From Allomuricauda sp. F6463D (GTDB taxonomy: Bacteria; Bacteroidota; Bacteroidia; Flavobacteriales; Flavobacteriaceae): a stretch of DNA of 64,000 bases. Location: assembly GCF_023015965.1 (NCBI RefSeq), contig NZ_JALKAN010000002.1, forward strand, positions 496,001 through 560,000. Direction: 5' to 3'. The translations under genes were made by a program, and so were the position numbers. The notes below the pieces were generated by a model. It searched no databases. It was not told the DNA's origin and was given only the letters and a program-made list of their open reading frames with translations. Below, piece by piece: positions 15,403 to 24,458 of the stretch (within the stretch, counting starts at the first letter, position 1; every line of letters begins with the position of its first letter).

Positions 15403-17733
15403 TTAGAAGTCTAAATCATCCAAATCGTCTTCTGTATCAATATTATTTTGTTCTTCTTCTTGTTCTAGAGAACAATCGATAGTGATAGACATTTCTTCCG
15501 GTTCTTCAAATGCCTCCTTGGACACTCCAAGTTCTTCATTGGCATAGTTCTTTTTCATATACTGTGCCCATATTGGCAAAGCCATAGCCGCTCCTTGACC
15601 ATATAATAAACGGTTAAAATGTATCGACCTATCATCTCCTCCAACCCAAACACCGGTCACCAAATTGGGCACCATTCCCATAAACCAACCATCACTTTGA
15701 TTTTGAGTGGTTCCTGTTTTACCCGCAATCGGGTTGGTAAGTTCGTAAGGGTATCCCGTTATGATTTCCTTGTAAACTGCTTGGTTTTTTCCATAAGTGT
15801 GTCGTAACCTTCCACCTGAGCCATATTGTGTTACCCCTTCTAATAAATTCACCATGGCATAGGCTACATCTTTGCTCAAAACATCCTTTGTTTCTGGAGT
15901 ATACTCGTAAAGTACGGTGCCGTTTTTATCTTCAATTCGGGTAACCATTACGGGTTTTACATAAACCCCTTGGTTGGCATAAGTTCCAAAGGCTCCAACC
16001 ATTTCATAAACACTTACATCAGGTGTGCCCAGTGCTATAGATGGCACAGGTGGGATTTCCTTCGTAATTCCCATACTTTTTGCTATTGAGGCAACTGAAC
16101 CTGGGCCCACCCGATCAATCAATTGTGCCGTGATGGAATTTACGGAATTGGCCAGTGCATTTTTTAAGGTCATGTCCTCTCCCGAATATTTACCATCTGA
16201 GTTTTTTGGACACCATGCCTCCATATTTCCATGTTTGCCCGGCTCAATGCAATATTGGTTATCCGGCAGGGTATAACAAGGTGAATAACGCAACTGATCA
16301 ATGGCTGCGGCATACACAAACGGTTTAAATAAGGAACCTGCTTGTCTTGATCCCTGAATTACGTTGTCGTATTGGAAATGTTTGTAATCTATACCACCTA
16401 CCCAAGCTTTTACGTGGCCTGTTTGCGGTTCCATGGACATCATTGCGGTACGCAAGAAGGTTTTGTAGTACCGAATGGAATCCATCGGTGTCATTATAGT
16501 GTCTTTTTCAAAAGAATCGCTGTTCCAATCAAAAACGGTCATTTCTATTTTTTCTTGAAAAGTGGCTTTTATGTCTTTTTCAGAAAGTCCTTCTCCTTTT
16601 AAATGACGCCATCTAGCGGAACGTTTCATGGCTCGTTCCATTATTGTGTCTATGGCTCCCTTGCTCAAATCCAAAAATGGTGCTGTAGGATTACGGTCGG
16701 GTGTGTTTTGGTGAAAGAATTCAGCCTGTAAATTCTTCATATGCTCTTGCACCGCTTCTTCTGCATTCTTTTGCATTCTGGAATCTACGGTTGTATACAC
16801 CTTAAGTCCATCTAAATAGATATTATACTTTTCGCCATCTGGTTTGGGGTTCTCCTCCACCCATCGGTTCAAAAAGCGCTGCATGTACATTCTAAAATAA
16901 GTGGCCAATCCTTCTCGGTGCGATTCCGGATTAAAGTTGATTTTCATCTCCAAGGCTTGGAGTGAGTCTTTTTCCTTCTCTGTGATATAGTCATACTTGG
17001 CCATTTGGCTAAGAACCGTATTACGTCGGTTAAAAACCATTTCTTCGCGGCGAATGGGGTTAAAGAGCGATGAATTTTTTAGCATACCCACCAATACGGC
17101 AGACTCTTCGATTTTTAGCTCGGCCGGCTCTTTTCCAAAATAAATTCTTGCAGCCGAACGGATACCATCTGCATTGTAATTAAAATCATAGATGTTTAAA
17201 TACATGGCTATGATCTCTTCCTTTGTATAGTTCCTTTCCAAACGGGTAGCTATAACCCATTCCTTTATTTTTTGGGTAACGGCTTCGAATAGGTTCCGGG
17301 AACGGACACCAACAAAAAGCTGTCTTGCCAATTGTTGTGAAATGGTGCTTGCCCCTCCTTTTGTACCTAAATAAGCCAAAGCTCTTGCAACTCCTCGTGC
17401 ATCGATTCCGGAATGATTGTAATATCGGGCGTCTTCGGTGGCAACCAGAGCATTTATCACATTTTGTGGAAGGGTTTCATAATCTACCCATGTTCTGTTA
17501 TCATCCAAATAGAGTTTGCCTAGCGTCTCCCCATCTGAAGAGATAAATTCTGTAGCCAAATTGGTCTCTGGGTTCTCAAGGCGTTCAAACGTCGGCATTT
17601 CTCCGAACACACCCCACGATGCCAATAAAAAAGTTAGTATAATCGAGAACACTCCCGCTCCGAATAAAATCCAAAACCACTTAATAAAGGGAAAAAAATT
17701 CTGCTGCTTCTTTTTTTGACGAGTCTTTGCCAT
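15403..17733 (-). CDS. mrcA: Penicillin-binding protein 1A (bifunctional transglycosylase/transpeptidase)
   Basis: The 776-residue protein has one N-terminal membrane anchor (about residues 14-40). A GT51 transglycosylase follows (catalytic Glu in TEDARYYNHSGID, then GGASTISQQLARQL), and then a transpeptidase with the Ser nucleophile in GSLFKPFVYAAA, an SVN motif in NALANSVNSITAQ and the KTG motif in GKTGTTQNQSDGWFMG. All catalytic residues are present. It ends in an acidic tail. It polymerises and cross-links peptidoglycan in the periplasm. Its start overlaps the gldH stop (TAATG), so translation is coupled. Confidence 0.95.
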   Translation of the reverse strand: MAKTRQKKKQQNFFPFIKWFWILFGAGVFSIILTFLLASWGVFGEMPTFERLENPETNLATEFISSDGETLGKLYLDDNRTWVDYETLPQNVINALVATEDARYYNHSGIDARGVARALAYLGTKGGASTISQQLARQLFVGVRSRNLFEAVTQKIKEWVIATRLERNYTKEEIIAMYLNIYDFNYNADGIRSAARIYFGKEPAELKIEESAVLVGMLKNSSLFNPIRREEMVFNRRNTVLSQMAKYDYITEKEKDSLQALEMKINFNPESHREGLATYFRMYMQRFLNRWVEENPKPDGEKYNIYLDGLKVYTTVDSRMQKNAEEAVQEHMKNLQAEFFHQNTPDRNPTAPFLDLSKGAIDTIMERAMKRSARWRHLKGEGLSEKDIKATFQEKIEMTVFDWNSDSFEKDTIMTPMDSIRYYKTFLRTAMMSMEPQTGHVKAWVGGIDYKHFQYDNVIQGSRQAGSLFKPFVYAAAIDQLRYSPCYTLPDNQYCIEPGKHGNMEAWCPKNSDGKYSGEDMTLKNALANSVNSITAQLIDRVGPGSVASIAKSMGITKEIPPVPSIALGTPDVSVYEMVGAFGTYANQGVYVKPVMVTRIEDKNGTVLYEYTPETKDVLSKDVAYAMVNLLEGVTQYGSGGRLRHTYGKNQAVYKEIITGYPYELTNPIAGKTGTTQNQSDGWFMGMVPNLVTGVWVGGDDRSIHFNRLLYGQGAAMALPIWAQYMKKNYANEELGVSKEAFEEPEEMSITIDCSLEQEEEQNNIDTEDDLDDLDF

Positions 17734-18224
17734 TATAATTTGGGTGCTTTTTCTATTTCCAAACCAACATCTGTTACACCTTCTAAAAATTGAAGGCCTT
17801 CCACATCACCATTTTTTCGCATGGCATGGGAGATATTCACTTTATATACGCCAGAATTTGGAAAATCGATGTTTTCCTTGAACCATAATTTATTTTCCTT
17901 GACGCCTCCCATTCCTTTTCCGAGCCATGCTCCCGATGGTTCAGCCATTCTATACTCCAATGTATCCTTAACGGTAGTGCCGCCCGGATATTCCAACTCA
18001 GTTATTAAAAATAAGTTACTGAAAGCAAAAGAATCATCGTTTCTAACATTTATGAACATGTTATAGGTTTGTGTTGAGTCCAATTCGGAAAATTGAAAAT
18101 CGACATTTTGATCCAATTGCCATTTTCCTTCTTTGATAGGTTGATAATCCGAATAAACCAACAACTCATTACAAGCGGATAGGGTAAGTACAATTATCAA
18201 CAGGAACAAAAAATTGCTTCGCAT
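17733..18224 (-). CDS. gldH: Gliding motility lipoprotein GldH
   Basis: From the ATG at 18224 the protein is about 163 residues with a signal peptide and lipobox (VLTLSACNE). The features SDYQPIKEGKWQLDQNVDF, LEYRMAEPSGAWLGKGMG and VYKVNISHAMRKNGDVEGL fit GldH. GldH is an outer-membrane or periplasmic lipoprotein needed for gliding in Flavobacterium johnsoniae. A start at 18293 would put 23 charged residues before the signal peptide and overlap ricT, so I reject it. The ricT-gldH-PBP1A gene order supports the call. Confidence 0.9.
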   Translation of the reverse strand: MRSNFLFLLIIVLTLSACNELLVYSDYQPIKEGKWQLDQNVDFQFSELDSTQTYNMFINVRNDDSFAFSNLFLITELEYPGGTTVKDTLEYRMAEPSGAWLGKGMGGVKENKLWFKENIDFPNSGVYKVNISHAMRKNGDVEGLQFLEGVTDVGLEIEKAPKL

Positions 18225-18228
18225 TTGA

Positions 18229-19374
18229 TTATGCTTTTGGTTTGGGCTTTCTTCTTTTTTTCTTTCTTCTTTTCTTCTTTTTGGGCCTATCAAAACGAGT
18301 AAGGCTATCTTGGCCGACTACATTTTCAAAAATGGTCTTTTCTTCATCCACATTATCCGCAGCATACTCTTCAAGACTTTGAATATTTTCGTTCTTCTTG
18401 TTCAGCTCCAGGATTTCCAATACTTGGTCTTTTGATAATGCATGCCATGTAGCAGGTTCATCCTTATAAGAGAACCAAAGTGTTTCTTTAAAAATGTCTG
18501 TTTTTTGACAAAAAGCCAATCCCTTTTGAGTCTTTATTTTACAATCCGAGGGAGGAAAGTTCTTAAGTGCATCGAGGTACATGTCCAACTCGTAATTGAG
18601 GCAACATTTGAGCTTACCACATTGTCCGGCCAATTTTTGAGGGTTTAATGCAAGCTGTTGATATCTTGCAGATGCCGTGCTTACTGATCTAAAATCCGTT
18701 AACCACGTAGAGCAGCAAAGTTCCCTTCCACAAGAACCGATTCCACCTAAGCGTTGGGCCTCTTGCCTATATCCTATTTGACGCATTTCTATCCGAATGC
18801 CAAATGCTTTGGCCATGTCTTTGATCAACTGCCTAAAATCTACACGGTCTTCTGCTGTATAGTAGAATGTAGCCTTGGACCCATCTCCCTGAAACTCAAC
18901 ATCGCTCAATTTCATTTGAAGCTTTAATGAGATGGCTATTTCTCTGGAACGTTTTTTGATTTCCTCTTCCCTATCCCTACATTTTTGCCAAATATCAATA
19001 TCTCTTTGGGAGGCTTTTCTGTAAATCTTTGGAATGGTTTTATCATCTGGAGACACTTTTTTGCGCTTCATTTGAATCCGCACCAATTCACCAGTTAAAG
19101 TCACTACCCCAACATCGTGACCTGATTTGGCCTGAGTGGCCACTACATCGCCTATGGACAATGTGAGGTTCTCCGTATTCCTGAAAAATTCCTTTCTACT
19201 ATTTTTAAAACGTACCTCAACGCAATCAAAAGGTTTTTGACCGTTGGGCAACGACATATTGGAAAGCCAGTCAAAGACTGTTAGCTTATTACAACCATCA
19301 GAGCCACAAGTTCCATTGTTCTTGCAGCCACGCGGTTGTCCATCCTTGCCGGTTGAACAACTGCTACACGCCAT
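18229..19374 (-). CDS. ricT: PSP1-domain protein RicT (YaaT-like)
   Basis: The 381-residue protein begins with a Cys-rich stretch (CSSCSTG, RGCKNNGTCGSDGCN). It carries the PSP1 domain with further conserved Cys pairs in GIGSCGRELCCSTWLTDF and QCGKLKCCLNYELD. It ends in a strongly basic tail of Lys and Arg. In Bacillus, RicT belongs to a complex with two 4Fe-4S clusters that works with RNase Y in mRNA maturation; the role in Bacteroidota is less clear. The Cys clusters suggest iron-sulfur binding. It lies 4 bases upstream of gldH and is the first gene of the operon. Confidence 0.9.
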   Translation of the reverse strand: MACSSCSTGKDGQPRGCKNNGTCGSDGCNKLTVFDWLSNMSLPNGQKPFDCVEVRFKNSRKEFFRNTENLTLSIGDVVATQAKSGHDVGVVTLTGELVRIQMKRKKVSPDDKTIPKIYRKASQRDIDIWQKCRDREEEIKKRSREIAISLKLQMKLSDVEFQGDGSKATFYYTAEDRVDFRQLIKDMAKAFGIRIEMRQIGYRQEAQRLGGIGSCGRELCCSTWLTDFRSVSTASARYQQLALNPQKLAGQCGKLKCCLNYELDMYLDALKNFPPSDCKIKTQKGLAFCQKTDIFKETLWFSYKDEPATWHALSKDQVLEILELNKKNENIQSLEEYAADNVDEEKTIFENVVGQDSLTRFDRPKKKKRRKKKRRKPKPKA

Positions 19375-19476
19375 ATTTAATATCTTGATTCAAGGAAACT
19401 TAAAGCATTTCCTTAAAAAGGGTTCATAAAAATTACTTGTTGTAAATATAGTACAATTTGTGGCAGCAGTGAAATG

Positions 19477-20508
19477 CTATTTCTTGTATTTTAACACTGG
19501 AGAGCGGCCTTTTTTAAATATTTTGTTACTGGCTCCCTTGCCTTTTCGCAAACGCTTTTGTTCTTCGTAGGGCAATGCATGTACTTCCATACAATCCACC
19601 GAGCAACAATTGTTCATATCACTGGCACATTTCTCACATTGTATGAATAATAGGTGGCAGGCTTCATTTGCACAGTTTACATGAGTATCGCATGGTTTGC
19701 CACATTGATGGCAATTGGCGACTACCTCATCAGAAATACGCTCGCCCCGGCGATGGTCAAAAACAAAATTCTTGCCCAAAAATTTATTTTCCAATTGTTT
19801 TTCCCTTACCTGACGTGTGTATTCAATTATTCCACCTTCCAACTGATACACATTTTTAAATCCTTTGTGCTTATAATAGGCACTGGCCTTTTCGCATCGG
19901 ATACCACCGGTGCAGTACATAACCAGTTTTTTATCTTCCTTATGCTCCGCTAAATCTTGTTCTATGATATCCAGTGAGTCACGAAAAGTATCTACATCAG
20001 GGGTTATGGCATTTTTGAAATGTCCAATTTCACTTTCATAATGATTACGCATATCCACCAAAACGGTATTTTCGTCTTCAATAAGTTCATTGAAACGTTC
20101 TGCACCAACATGGACTCCTTTATTGGTGACATCAAAAGTTTTATCGTTCAAACCGTCAGCAACAATTTTTTTACGAACCTTAACTTTTAACTTTAAAAAT
20201 GACTTATTGTCCTGCTCAATGGCAATGTTCAAGCGGACATTCTCCAAAAATGGAATACTGTCCAAGTGTTCTTTAAAATTGTTAAAATTTTCAGCGGGTA
20301 CTGAAAGTTGCGCATTTATACCTTCATGAGCCACATAAATACGACCTAGAACTTCCATATTATTCCAAGACAGGAAAAGATAATCCCTAAAAAGTTGAGG
20401 GTTGCCAATGTGTGCATATTTATAGAAAGAGATGGTAAGTCGGTCTTTACCGGCTTCCTCAATAAGAGCCGCTCTTTCCTTTGCACTTAATGTATTGTAC
20501 AGTTGCAT
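19477..20508 (-). CDS. trhO: tRNA uridine(34) hydroxylase TrhO (rhodanese-like)
   Basis: The 343-residue protein has the N-terminal TrhO domain (SFYKYAHIGNP, GRIYVAHEGINAQLSVP), a rhodanese domain with the active Cys in MYCTGGIRCEKASAYY, and a C-terminal Cys-rich zinc-type region (CHQCGKPCDTHVNC, CEKCASDMNNCCSVDC). TrhO makes 5-hydroxyuridine at the wobble position of certain tRNAs using oxygen. It is monocistronic, with a promoter box at 20553-20560. Length and domain order are normal for the family. Confidence 0.93.
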   Translation of the reverse strand: MQLYNTLSAKERAALIEEAGKDRLTISFYKYAHIGNPQLFRDYLFLSWNNMEVLGRIYVAHEGINAQLSVPAENFNNFKEHLDSIPFLENVRLNIAIEQDNKSFLKLKVKVRKKIVADGLNDKTFDVTNKGVHVGAERFNELIEDENTVLVDMRNHYESEIGHFKNAITPDVDTFRDSLDIIEQDLAEHKEDKKLVMYCTGGIRCEKASAYYKHKGFKNVYQLEGGIIEYTRQVREKQLENKFLGKNFVFDHRRGERISDEVVANCHQCGKPCDTHVNCANEACHLLFIQCEKCASDMNNCCSVDCMEVHALPYEEQKRLRKGKGASNKIFKKGRSPVLKYKK

Positions 20509-20552
20509 GCTATACTAAATATAAGTTACAAGATGGTTCTTAAAATATGGGG

Positions 20553-20560
20553 CAAAGATA
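20553..20560 (-). promoter_or_regulatory. -7 promoter box for trhO
   Basis: TATCTTTG on the minus strand fits TAnnTTTG and lies 45 bases upstream of the trhO ATG. It sits just downstream of the terminator at 20585-20606, which separates trhO from whatever is transcribed upstream. Confidence 0.5.
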
Positions 20561-20584
20561 GAAAATTAAAAAGCTTAAAAAATC

Positions 20585-20606
20585 AAAAGGGCCATATGGC
20601 CCTTTT
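20585..20606 (-). terminator. Perfect 22-bp palindromic terminator in the recA-trhO gap
   Basis: AAAAGGGCC-ATAT-GGCCCTTTT is perfectly self-complementary. On the minus strand it is followed by GATTTTTT, so it reads best as a minus-strand terminator. No annotated gene lies directly upstream on that strand, which implies a small transcript from about 20607-20780. Confidence 0.7.
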
Positions 20607-20780
20607 AATCTGCTTTTCTTTTCATAGCAAAACTTTCCTCTTCATAGCAATTGCGAGCTATTTCTAGCTCTATAAAGATGAGTTAGTACCTGTTAGGTGC
20701 AATATTATTAAAAAGGTTGCGTCGCTTTTGCGGCATCTTGAAAGAAATGGTATTTTAGCTTTTCTAATCATATTTTTACC
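20607..20780. other. recA leader region with possible minus-strand small RNA
   Basis: The gap before recA contains a GAGCTA-N4-TAGCTC hairpin (20653-20668) and, on the minus strand, a short open frame ending KRKAD-stop directly before the terminator. No normal start codon opens that frame, so a small RNA or a gene remnant is more likely than a peptide. No convincing recA promoter or SOS box was recognised. Confidence 0.35.
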
Positions 20781-21788
20781 ATGAGCAAAGAGAAAGAAGC
20801 AAAATTAAAAGCCCTTAAACTAACACTGGACAAGTTGGATAAAACCTACGGAAAAGGTGCTGTTATGAAAATGGGCGACAGTATTGTTGAAGATGTAGAG
20901 GTTATTCCCTCCGGCTCACTCGGATTGGACATTGCTCTTGGTGTTGGCGGCTACCCTAAAGGAAGGGTGGTTGAAATATACGGTCCGGAATCTTCCGGTA
21001 AGACAACATTGACCTTGCACGCCATTGCAGAAGCACAAAAAGCTGGTGGCATTGCGGCTTTTATTGATGCAGAACATGCCTTTGACCGATTTTATGCCAA
21101 AAAGCTTGGTGTTGATATCGACAACTTGATTATTTCCCAGCCCGATCATGGAGAACAAGCTTTGGAAATTACAGAAAACTTGATTAGGTCCGGTGCCATA
21201 GATATAGTAATCGTGGATTCTGTGGCCGCCCTTACACCTAAAAGTGAGATTGAAGGGGAAATGGGTGACTCTAAAATGGGATTGCACGCCCGTTTAATGT
21301 CTCAAGCACTGCGAAAACTAACTTCCACCATAAGCAAAACCAAATGTACCGTTATCTTTATTAACCAGTTACGGGAAAAAATAGGTGTGATGTTCGGTAA
21401 TCCGGAAACAACCACTGGGGGTAACGCCCTTAAGTTTTATGCCTCCGTACGATTGGATATTAGACGATCTACCCAAATTAAAAGTACAGATGGTGATGTA
21501 CAAGGGAACAAGACCAGGGTTAAAGTGGTGAAAAACAAAGTGGCACCTCCTTTTAAAACAGCGGAATTTGACATTATGTATGGCGAAGGAATCTCAAAAG
21601 TGGGTGAAATACTGGATTTGGGGGTTGCCTATGAAATTGTCAAGAAAAGTGGTTCATGGTTTAGTTATGGAGACACTAAATTAGGACAAGGAAGAGATGC
21701 TGTAAAATCTCTTTTAATAGATAATCCGGAACTATCTGAAGAACTGGAAGGAAAAATAAAAGAAGCTATTGCTGCGGTAAGCGAATAA
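20781..21788 (+). CDS. recA: Recombinase RecA
   Basis: The 335-residue protein has the Walker A motif [12 protein letters not shown] (about residues 66-77), Walker B in [12 protein letters not shown], the L2 loop around [17 protein letters not shown] and the FINQLREK motif. It forms the nucleoprotein filament for homologous recombination and, where LexA exists, triggers self-cleavage. The short acidic C-terminus is normal for Bacteroidota. It is a single-gene unit. Confidence 0.98.
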   Translation: MSKEKEAKLKALKLTLDKLDKTYGKGAVMKMGDSIVEDVEVIPSGSLGLDIALGVGGYPKGRVVEIYGPESSGKTTLTLHAIAEAQKAGGIAAFIDAEHAFDRFYAKKLGVDIDNLIISQPDHGEQALEITENLIRSGAIDIVIVDSVAALTPKSEIEGEMGDSKMGLHARLMSQALRKLTSTISKTKCTVIFINQLREKIGVMFGNPETTTGGNALKFYASVRLDIRRSTQIKSTDGDVQGNKTRVKVVKNKVAPPFKTAEFDIMYGEGISKVGEILDLGVAYEIVKKSGSWFSYGDTKLGQGRDAVKSLLIDNPELSEELEGKIKEAIAAVSE

Positions 21789-21809
21789 TCGCTCTTTATC
21801 GATTTTTTG
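21787..21809 (+). terminator. Weak terminator-like hairpin after recA
   Basis: AATCG (21787-21791) pairs with CGATT (21800-21804) around an 8-base loop and is followed by several T. It is short, so confidence is modest. Confidence 0.4.
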
Positions 21810-21888
21810 TGGAGATTAACTTTTGGTTGTGAAAATCCTACGCAACCCTTGTATGTACAGTACATCTAGGGAATAAAAGGATTTTGTT

Positions 21889-22329
21889 ATGAAAAAAGTG
21901 CTGATGCCCTTTATGTTAATTGTGGCATGCTCATGGTTCATCTCTTGTGAAGTGGACGATGATTCCCCCAATTTTCACTTTACGGCCTTAAACGCAATAG
22001 AGGCCGATGTACCCGAATCATTTGAATTTGGAAAAACCTATGACATTGATGTAACTTACTTAAGGCCAAATGGCTGTACCTTTTTCGAAGGTTTTGATGT
22101 AGCACAGACTACGATGACCGGGCGCGATGTGGTGGCAATAGGTTCTGTGCTAACGGATAAAAACGGAGAATGCACCCAAGCCGTCGAAGAAGTTGTGGCA
22201 ACATTAAAATTCAATGTAATTTATACCGAAGAATATACCTTTAGGTTTTATGCAGGCGATGATGCCGATGGAAATGCGACCTACTTGGAATATAAAGTAC
22301 CAATAACATCCGAGTCATCGACATATTAA
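21889..22329 (+). CDS. Hypothetical lipoprotein
   Basis: A 146-residue protein with a signal peptide and lipobox (WFISCEVDDD). The mature part is acidic and beta-rich with two Cys (NGCTFFEGF and NGECTQAV) that might pair. I recognise no family. It lies just upstream of an ECF sigma factor gene on the same strand with a 27-base gap, and so is probably in that operon. A role as a surface or periplasmic component of the sigma system is possible but unproven. Confidence 0.65.
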   Translation: MKKVLMPFMLIVACSWFISCEVDDDSPNFHFTALNAIEADVPESFEFGKTYDIDVTYLRPNGCTFFEGFDVAQTTMTGRDVVAIGSVLTDKNGECTQAVEEVVATLKFNVIYTEEYTFRFYAGDDADGNATYLEYKVPITSESSTY

Positions 22330-22356
22330 TATAAGTAATCCAGAATTGACCAACAT

Positions 22357-22887
22357 TTGGATCTTGAAGAGCTGATACATAACTGTAAGAAAGGAAAGCG
22401 ACAGGCCCAAGCAGAATTATACCGGAGATATTCTGGTGTTCTGTTCGGCATGTGTCTTAAATATTCACGGAACAGAACTGAGGCTGAAGATAATCTGCAT
22501 GATAGTTTTATGGTCATATTCGACAAAGTTGACCAGTTTGGCTTTAAAGGCTCTTTTGAAGGGTGGATCAAAAGGATTACGGTAAACACAGTACTTCAGA
22601 AATATCGTAAGGATCAATACTTGGATGTAGTATCGGAAAATATCGAAGATGAGATAGAAGTAGATACCCAAGACATAGATATTAACCTGTCCACATTATT
22701 GGGATTCATTCAAGAACTTCCAAATAAGTACAGATTAACGTTTAACCTGTATGTTTTGGATGGCTATAGCCATAAAGAAATCAGTGAGATGTTGGGGACA
22801 TCCACTGGAACCTCTAAATCCAATTTGGCAAGAGCCAAAGCAATTTTGAGGGATAAAATAGAAAAAGAAAAAATTAACATTGCTTAA
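22357..22887 (+). CDS. ECF-family RNA polymerase sigma factor
   Basis: The 176-residue protein has sigma region 2 (FGMCLKYSRNRTEAEDNLHD, then FKGSFEGWIKRITVNTVLQK) and region 4 (LPNKYRLTFNLYVLDGYSHK, ISEMLGTSTGTSKSNLARAK). No ATG opens the frame: TTG at 22357 gives MDLEEL, and ATT at 22345 would add four residues; an in-frame stop lies at 22336. Use of a weak start may keep levels low. The gene is followed after 11 bases by a protein with an anti-sigma-like N-terminus, the usual ECF arrangement. Confidence 0.9.
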   Translation: MDLEELIHNCKKGKRQAQAELYRRYSGVLFGMCLKYSRNRTEAEDNLHDSFMVIFDKVDQFGFKGSFEGWIKRITVNTVLQKYRKDQYLDVVSENIEDEIEVDTQDIDINLSTLLGFIQELPNKYRLTFNLYVLDGYSHKEISEMLGTSTGTSKSNLARAKAILRDKIEKEKINIA

Positions 22888-22898
22888 ATAGAACGACC

Positions 22899-24317
22899 AT
22901 GGGGAAAAAGAATTTAGAGCAATTGTTCCAAGAAAGCTTTCAGGATTTTCAAGAAGTTCCAAACCAAAAAGTCTGGGACAATATTGAAGCCTCTTTGAAC
23001 AATAAAAAACAAAAAAAACGAGCTATTCCAATTTGGTGGAGCTTAGGTGGCATTGCAGCTACTTTAGCCATACTTATGTTGGTGTTTAATCCGTTAACCG
23101 AAAATAAAGAAAAGGAACAGATTATTTCCGATATAGAGAATACGTCAGATCCAAAATCATTGGAAAACACGGAAAACAATACTGAAAGTTTAACAAATCC
23201 ATCAAAGGGCAGCCAATTAACCGAACAAAATAAAATTCAGACTCCAAATCAGAAGATAGAATCAAGTGCTGACACGGAAATGACTAAAAATGGGGTTCCA
23301 AACCCTAAAAAGCACGGTTTGACTGTGGCAACCCGGACTGCAAACAATTTGAACAAATCAAAAACGTCCGCTGTCCCTAAAAATGCTATTTTAAACGATA
23401 CTGATGTAATCGCAAGAAACAGGGATACTATTACATCTGTAAAAAATCAAGCTATTTCTGAAAGCCAACAGAACGTAGAAATAGTAGCAAGCACTGAAGA
23501 GAAAAAAGATAAGGCAGAAAAGAAATCCATATATGAGGCAATAGCGGAGCAGCAAGACGAAAAAGAAGCCCTTGCTACAACCCCATCGGGCAAATGGTCT
23601 GTTGGTCCTTCATTAGCACCAGTTTATTTTGATGCAAGCGGAGATGGTTCTCCTGTTGGGTCTGATTTCACCTCCAATTCAAAATCGGGAAAACTAAATC
23701 TAAGTTATGGTTTGGCCATTGCCTACGAAATAGGTAAAAAAGTGAAAATCCGCTCTGGTGTGCATAGGGTAAATTATGGCTATAACACCAATGATGTAGT
23801 TTTTTCTTCTACCCTACGATCTGCCTCCGGTGATAAGATTGCTAATATAGATTATAGCCAAAACTCTGAATCTATTGTTGTTGAGAGCAAAGAAAATAGT
23901 AAAAAAACTCCCTCGCTAAGCTCCAAGGAAATCGCATTGAACGAAGCTCCTTCCCTGGACGGAAGAATGGTTCAACAATTGGGATATATTGAAGTTCCAT
24001 TGGAAGTAAACTATGCCGTTTTGGACAAGAAATTTGGGATTGACCTAATTGGAGGGGTAAGTTCCCTTTTTCTTGTTGACAATTCTATTTTGCTTGAATC
24101 CAATGATTTGATCACAGAAATGGGAGAAGCCAATAATATTAATTCCTTGAATTTTAGTGCCAATCTGGGTATGGGTCTCAATTATCAATTCTCACCAAAA
24201 ATTAGATTTAATGTAGAGCCTGTGTTTAAATATCAACTCAATACATTTTCCAATGTATCGGGCAATTTTCAACCCTATTCCATTGGAGTCTATAGTGGAT
24301 TTAGTTTCAGGTTTTAG
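22899..24317 (+). CDS. Anti-sigma-like protein fused to an outer-membrane beta-barrel domain
   Basis: In this 472-residue protein a short cytoplasmic N-terminus (LEQLFQESFQDFQEVPNQKV, WDNIE) precedes one membrane segment (about residues 46-64). A long polar, Asn/Ser/Thr/Lys-rich linker (about 70-225) follows, then a C-terminal domain of the PorT/outer-membrane-barrel type ending in aromatic FSFRF. The N-terminal motif is common in Bacteroidota proteins that follow ECF sigma genes. One protein with both an inner-membrane anchor and a barrel-type end could link envelope state to sigma activity; the mechanism is inference. A good terminator follows. Confidence 0.75.
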   Translation: MGKKNLEQLFQESFQDFQEVPNQKVWDNIEASLNNKKQKKRAIPIWWSLGGIAATLAILMLVFNPLTENKEKEQIISDIENTSDPKSLENTENNTESLTNPSKGSQLTEQNKIQTPNQKIESSADTEMTKNGVPNPKKHGLTVATRTANNLNKSKTSAVPKNAILNDTDVIARNRDTITSVKNQAISESQQNVEIVASTEEKKDKAEKKSIYEAIAEQQDEKEALATTPSGKWSVGPSLAPVYFDASGDGSPVGSDFTSNSKSGKLNLSYGLAIAYEIGKKVKIRSGVHRVNYGYNTNDVVFSSTLRSASGDKIANIDYSQNSESIVVESKENSKKTPSLSSKEIALNEAPSLDGRMVQQLGYIEVPLEVNYAVLDKKFGIDLIGGVSSLFLVDNSILLESNDLITEMGEANNINSLNFSANLGMGLNYQFSPKIRFNVEPVFKYQLNTFSNVSGNFQPYSIGVYSGFSFRF

Positions 24318-24363
24318 AATTAAAGAAGTTGGTTAGGAAGATTGCTCCTTAATGCAATCAGTT

Positions 24364-24395
24364 AAGCGCTCTGATTAGATGGAGCGCTTTTTTTA
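24364..24395 (+). terminator. Terminator after the ECF sigma operon
   Basis: AAGCGCTC (24364-24371) pairs perfectly with GAGCGCTT (24382-24389) around a 10-base loop and is followed by seven T. Confidence 0.85.
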
Positions 24396-24458
24396 GCCAA
24401 TACATTCATATTATTTTCTTACATTATGAGCTAAAACAAGAACCAACTCCATAATAAT

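Noticed and set aside
20650..20672. The minus strand reads TAGAGCTAGAAATAGC, identical to part of the common engineered Cas9 guide scaffold.
   Set aside because: The match stops after 16 bases, the rest of the scaffold is absent, and a GAAA-type loop closing GAGCTA/TAGCTC arises easily by chance. It is treated as a simple hairpin.
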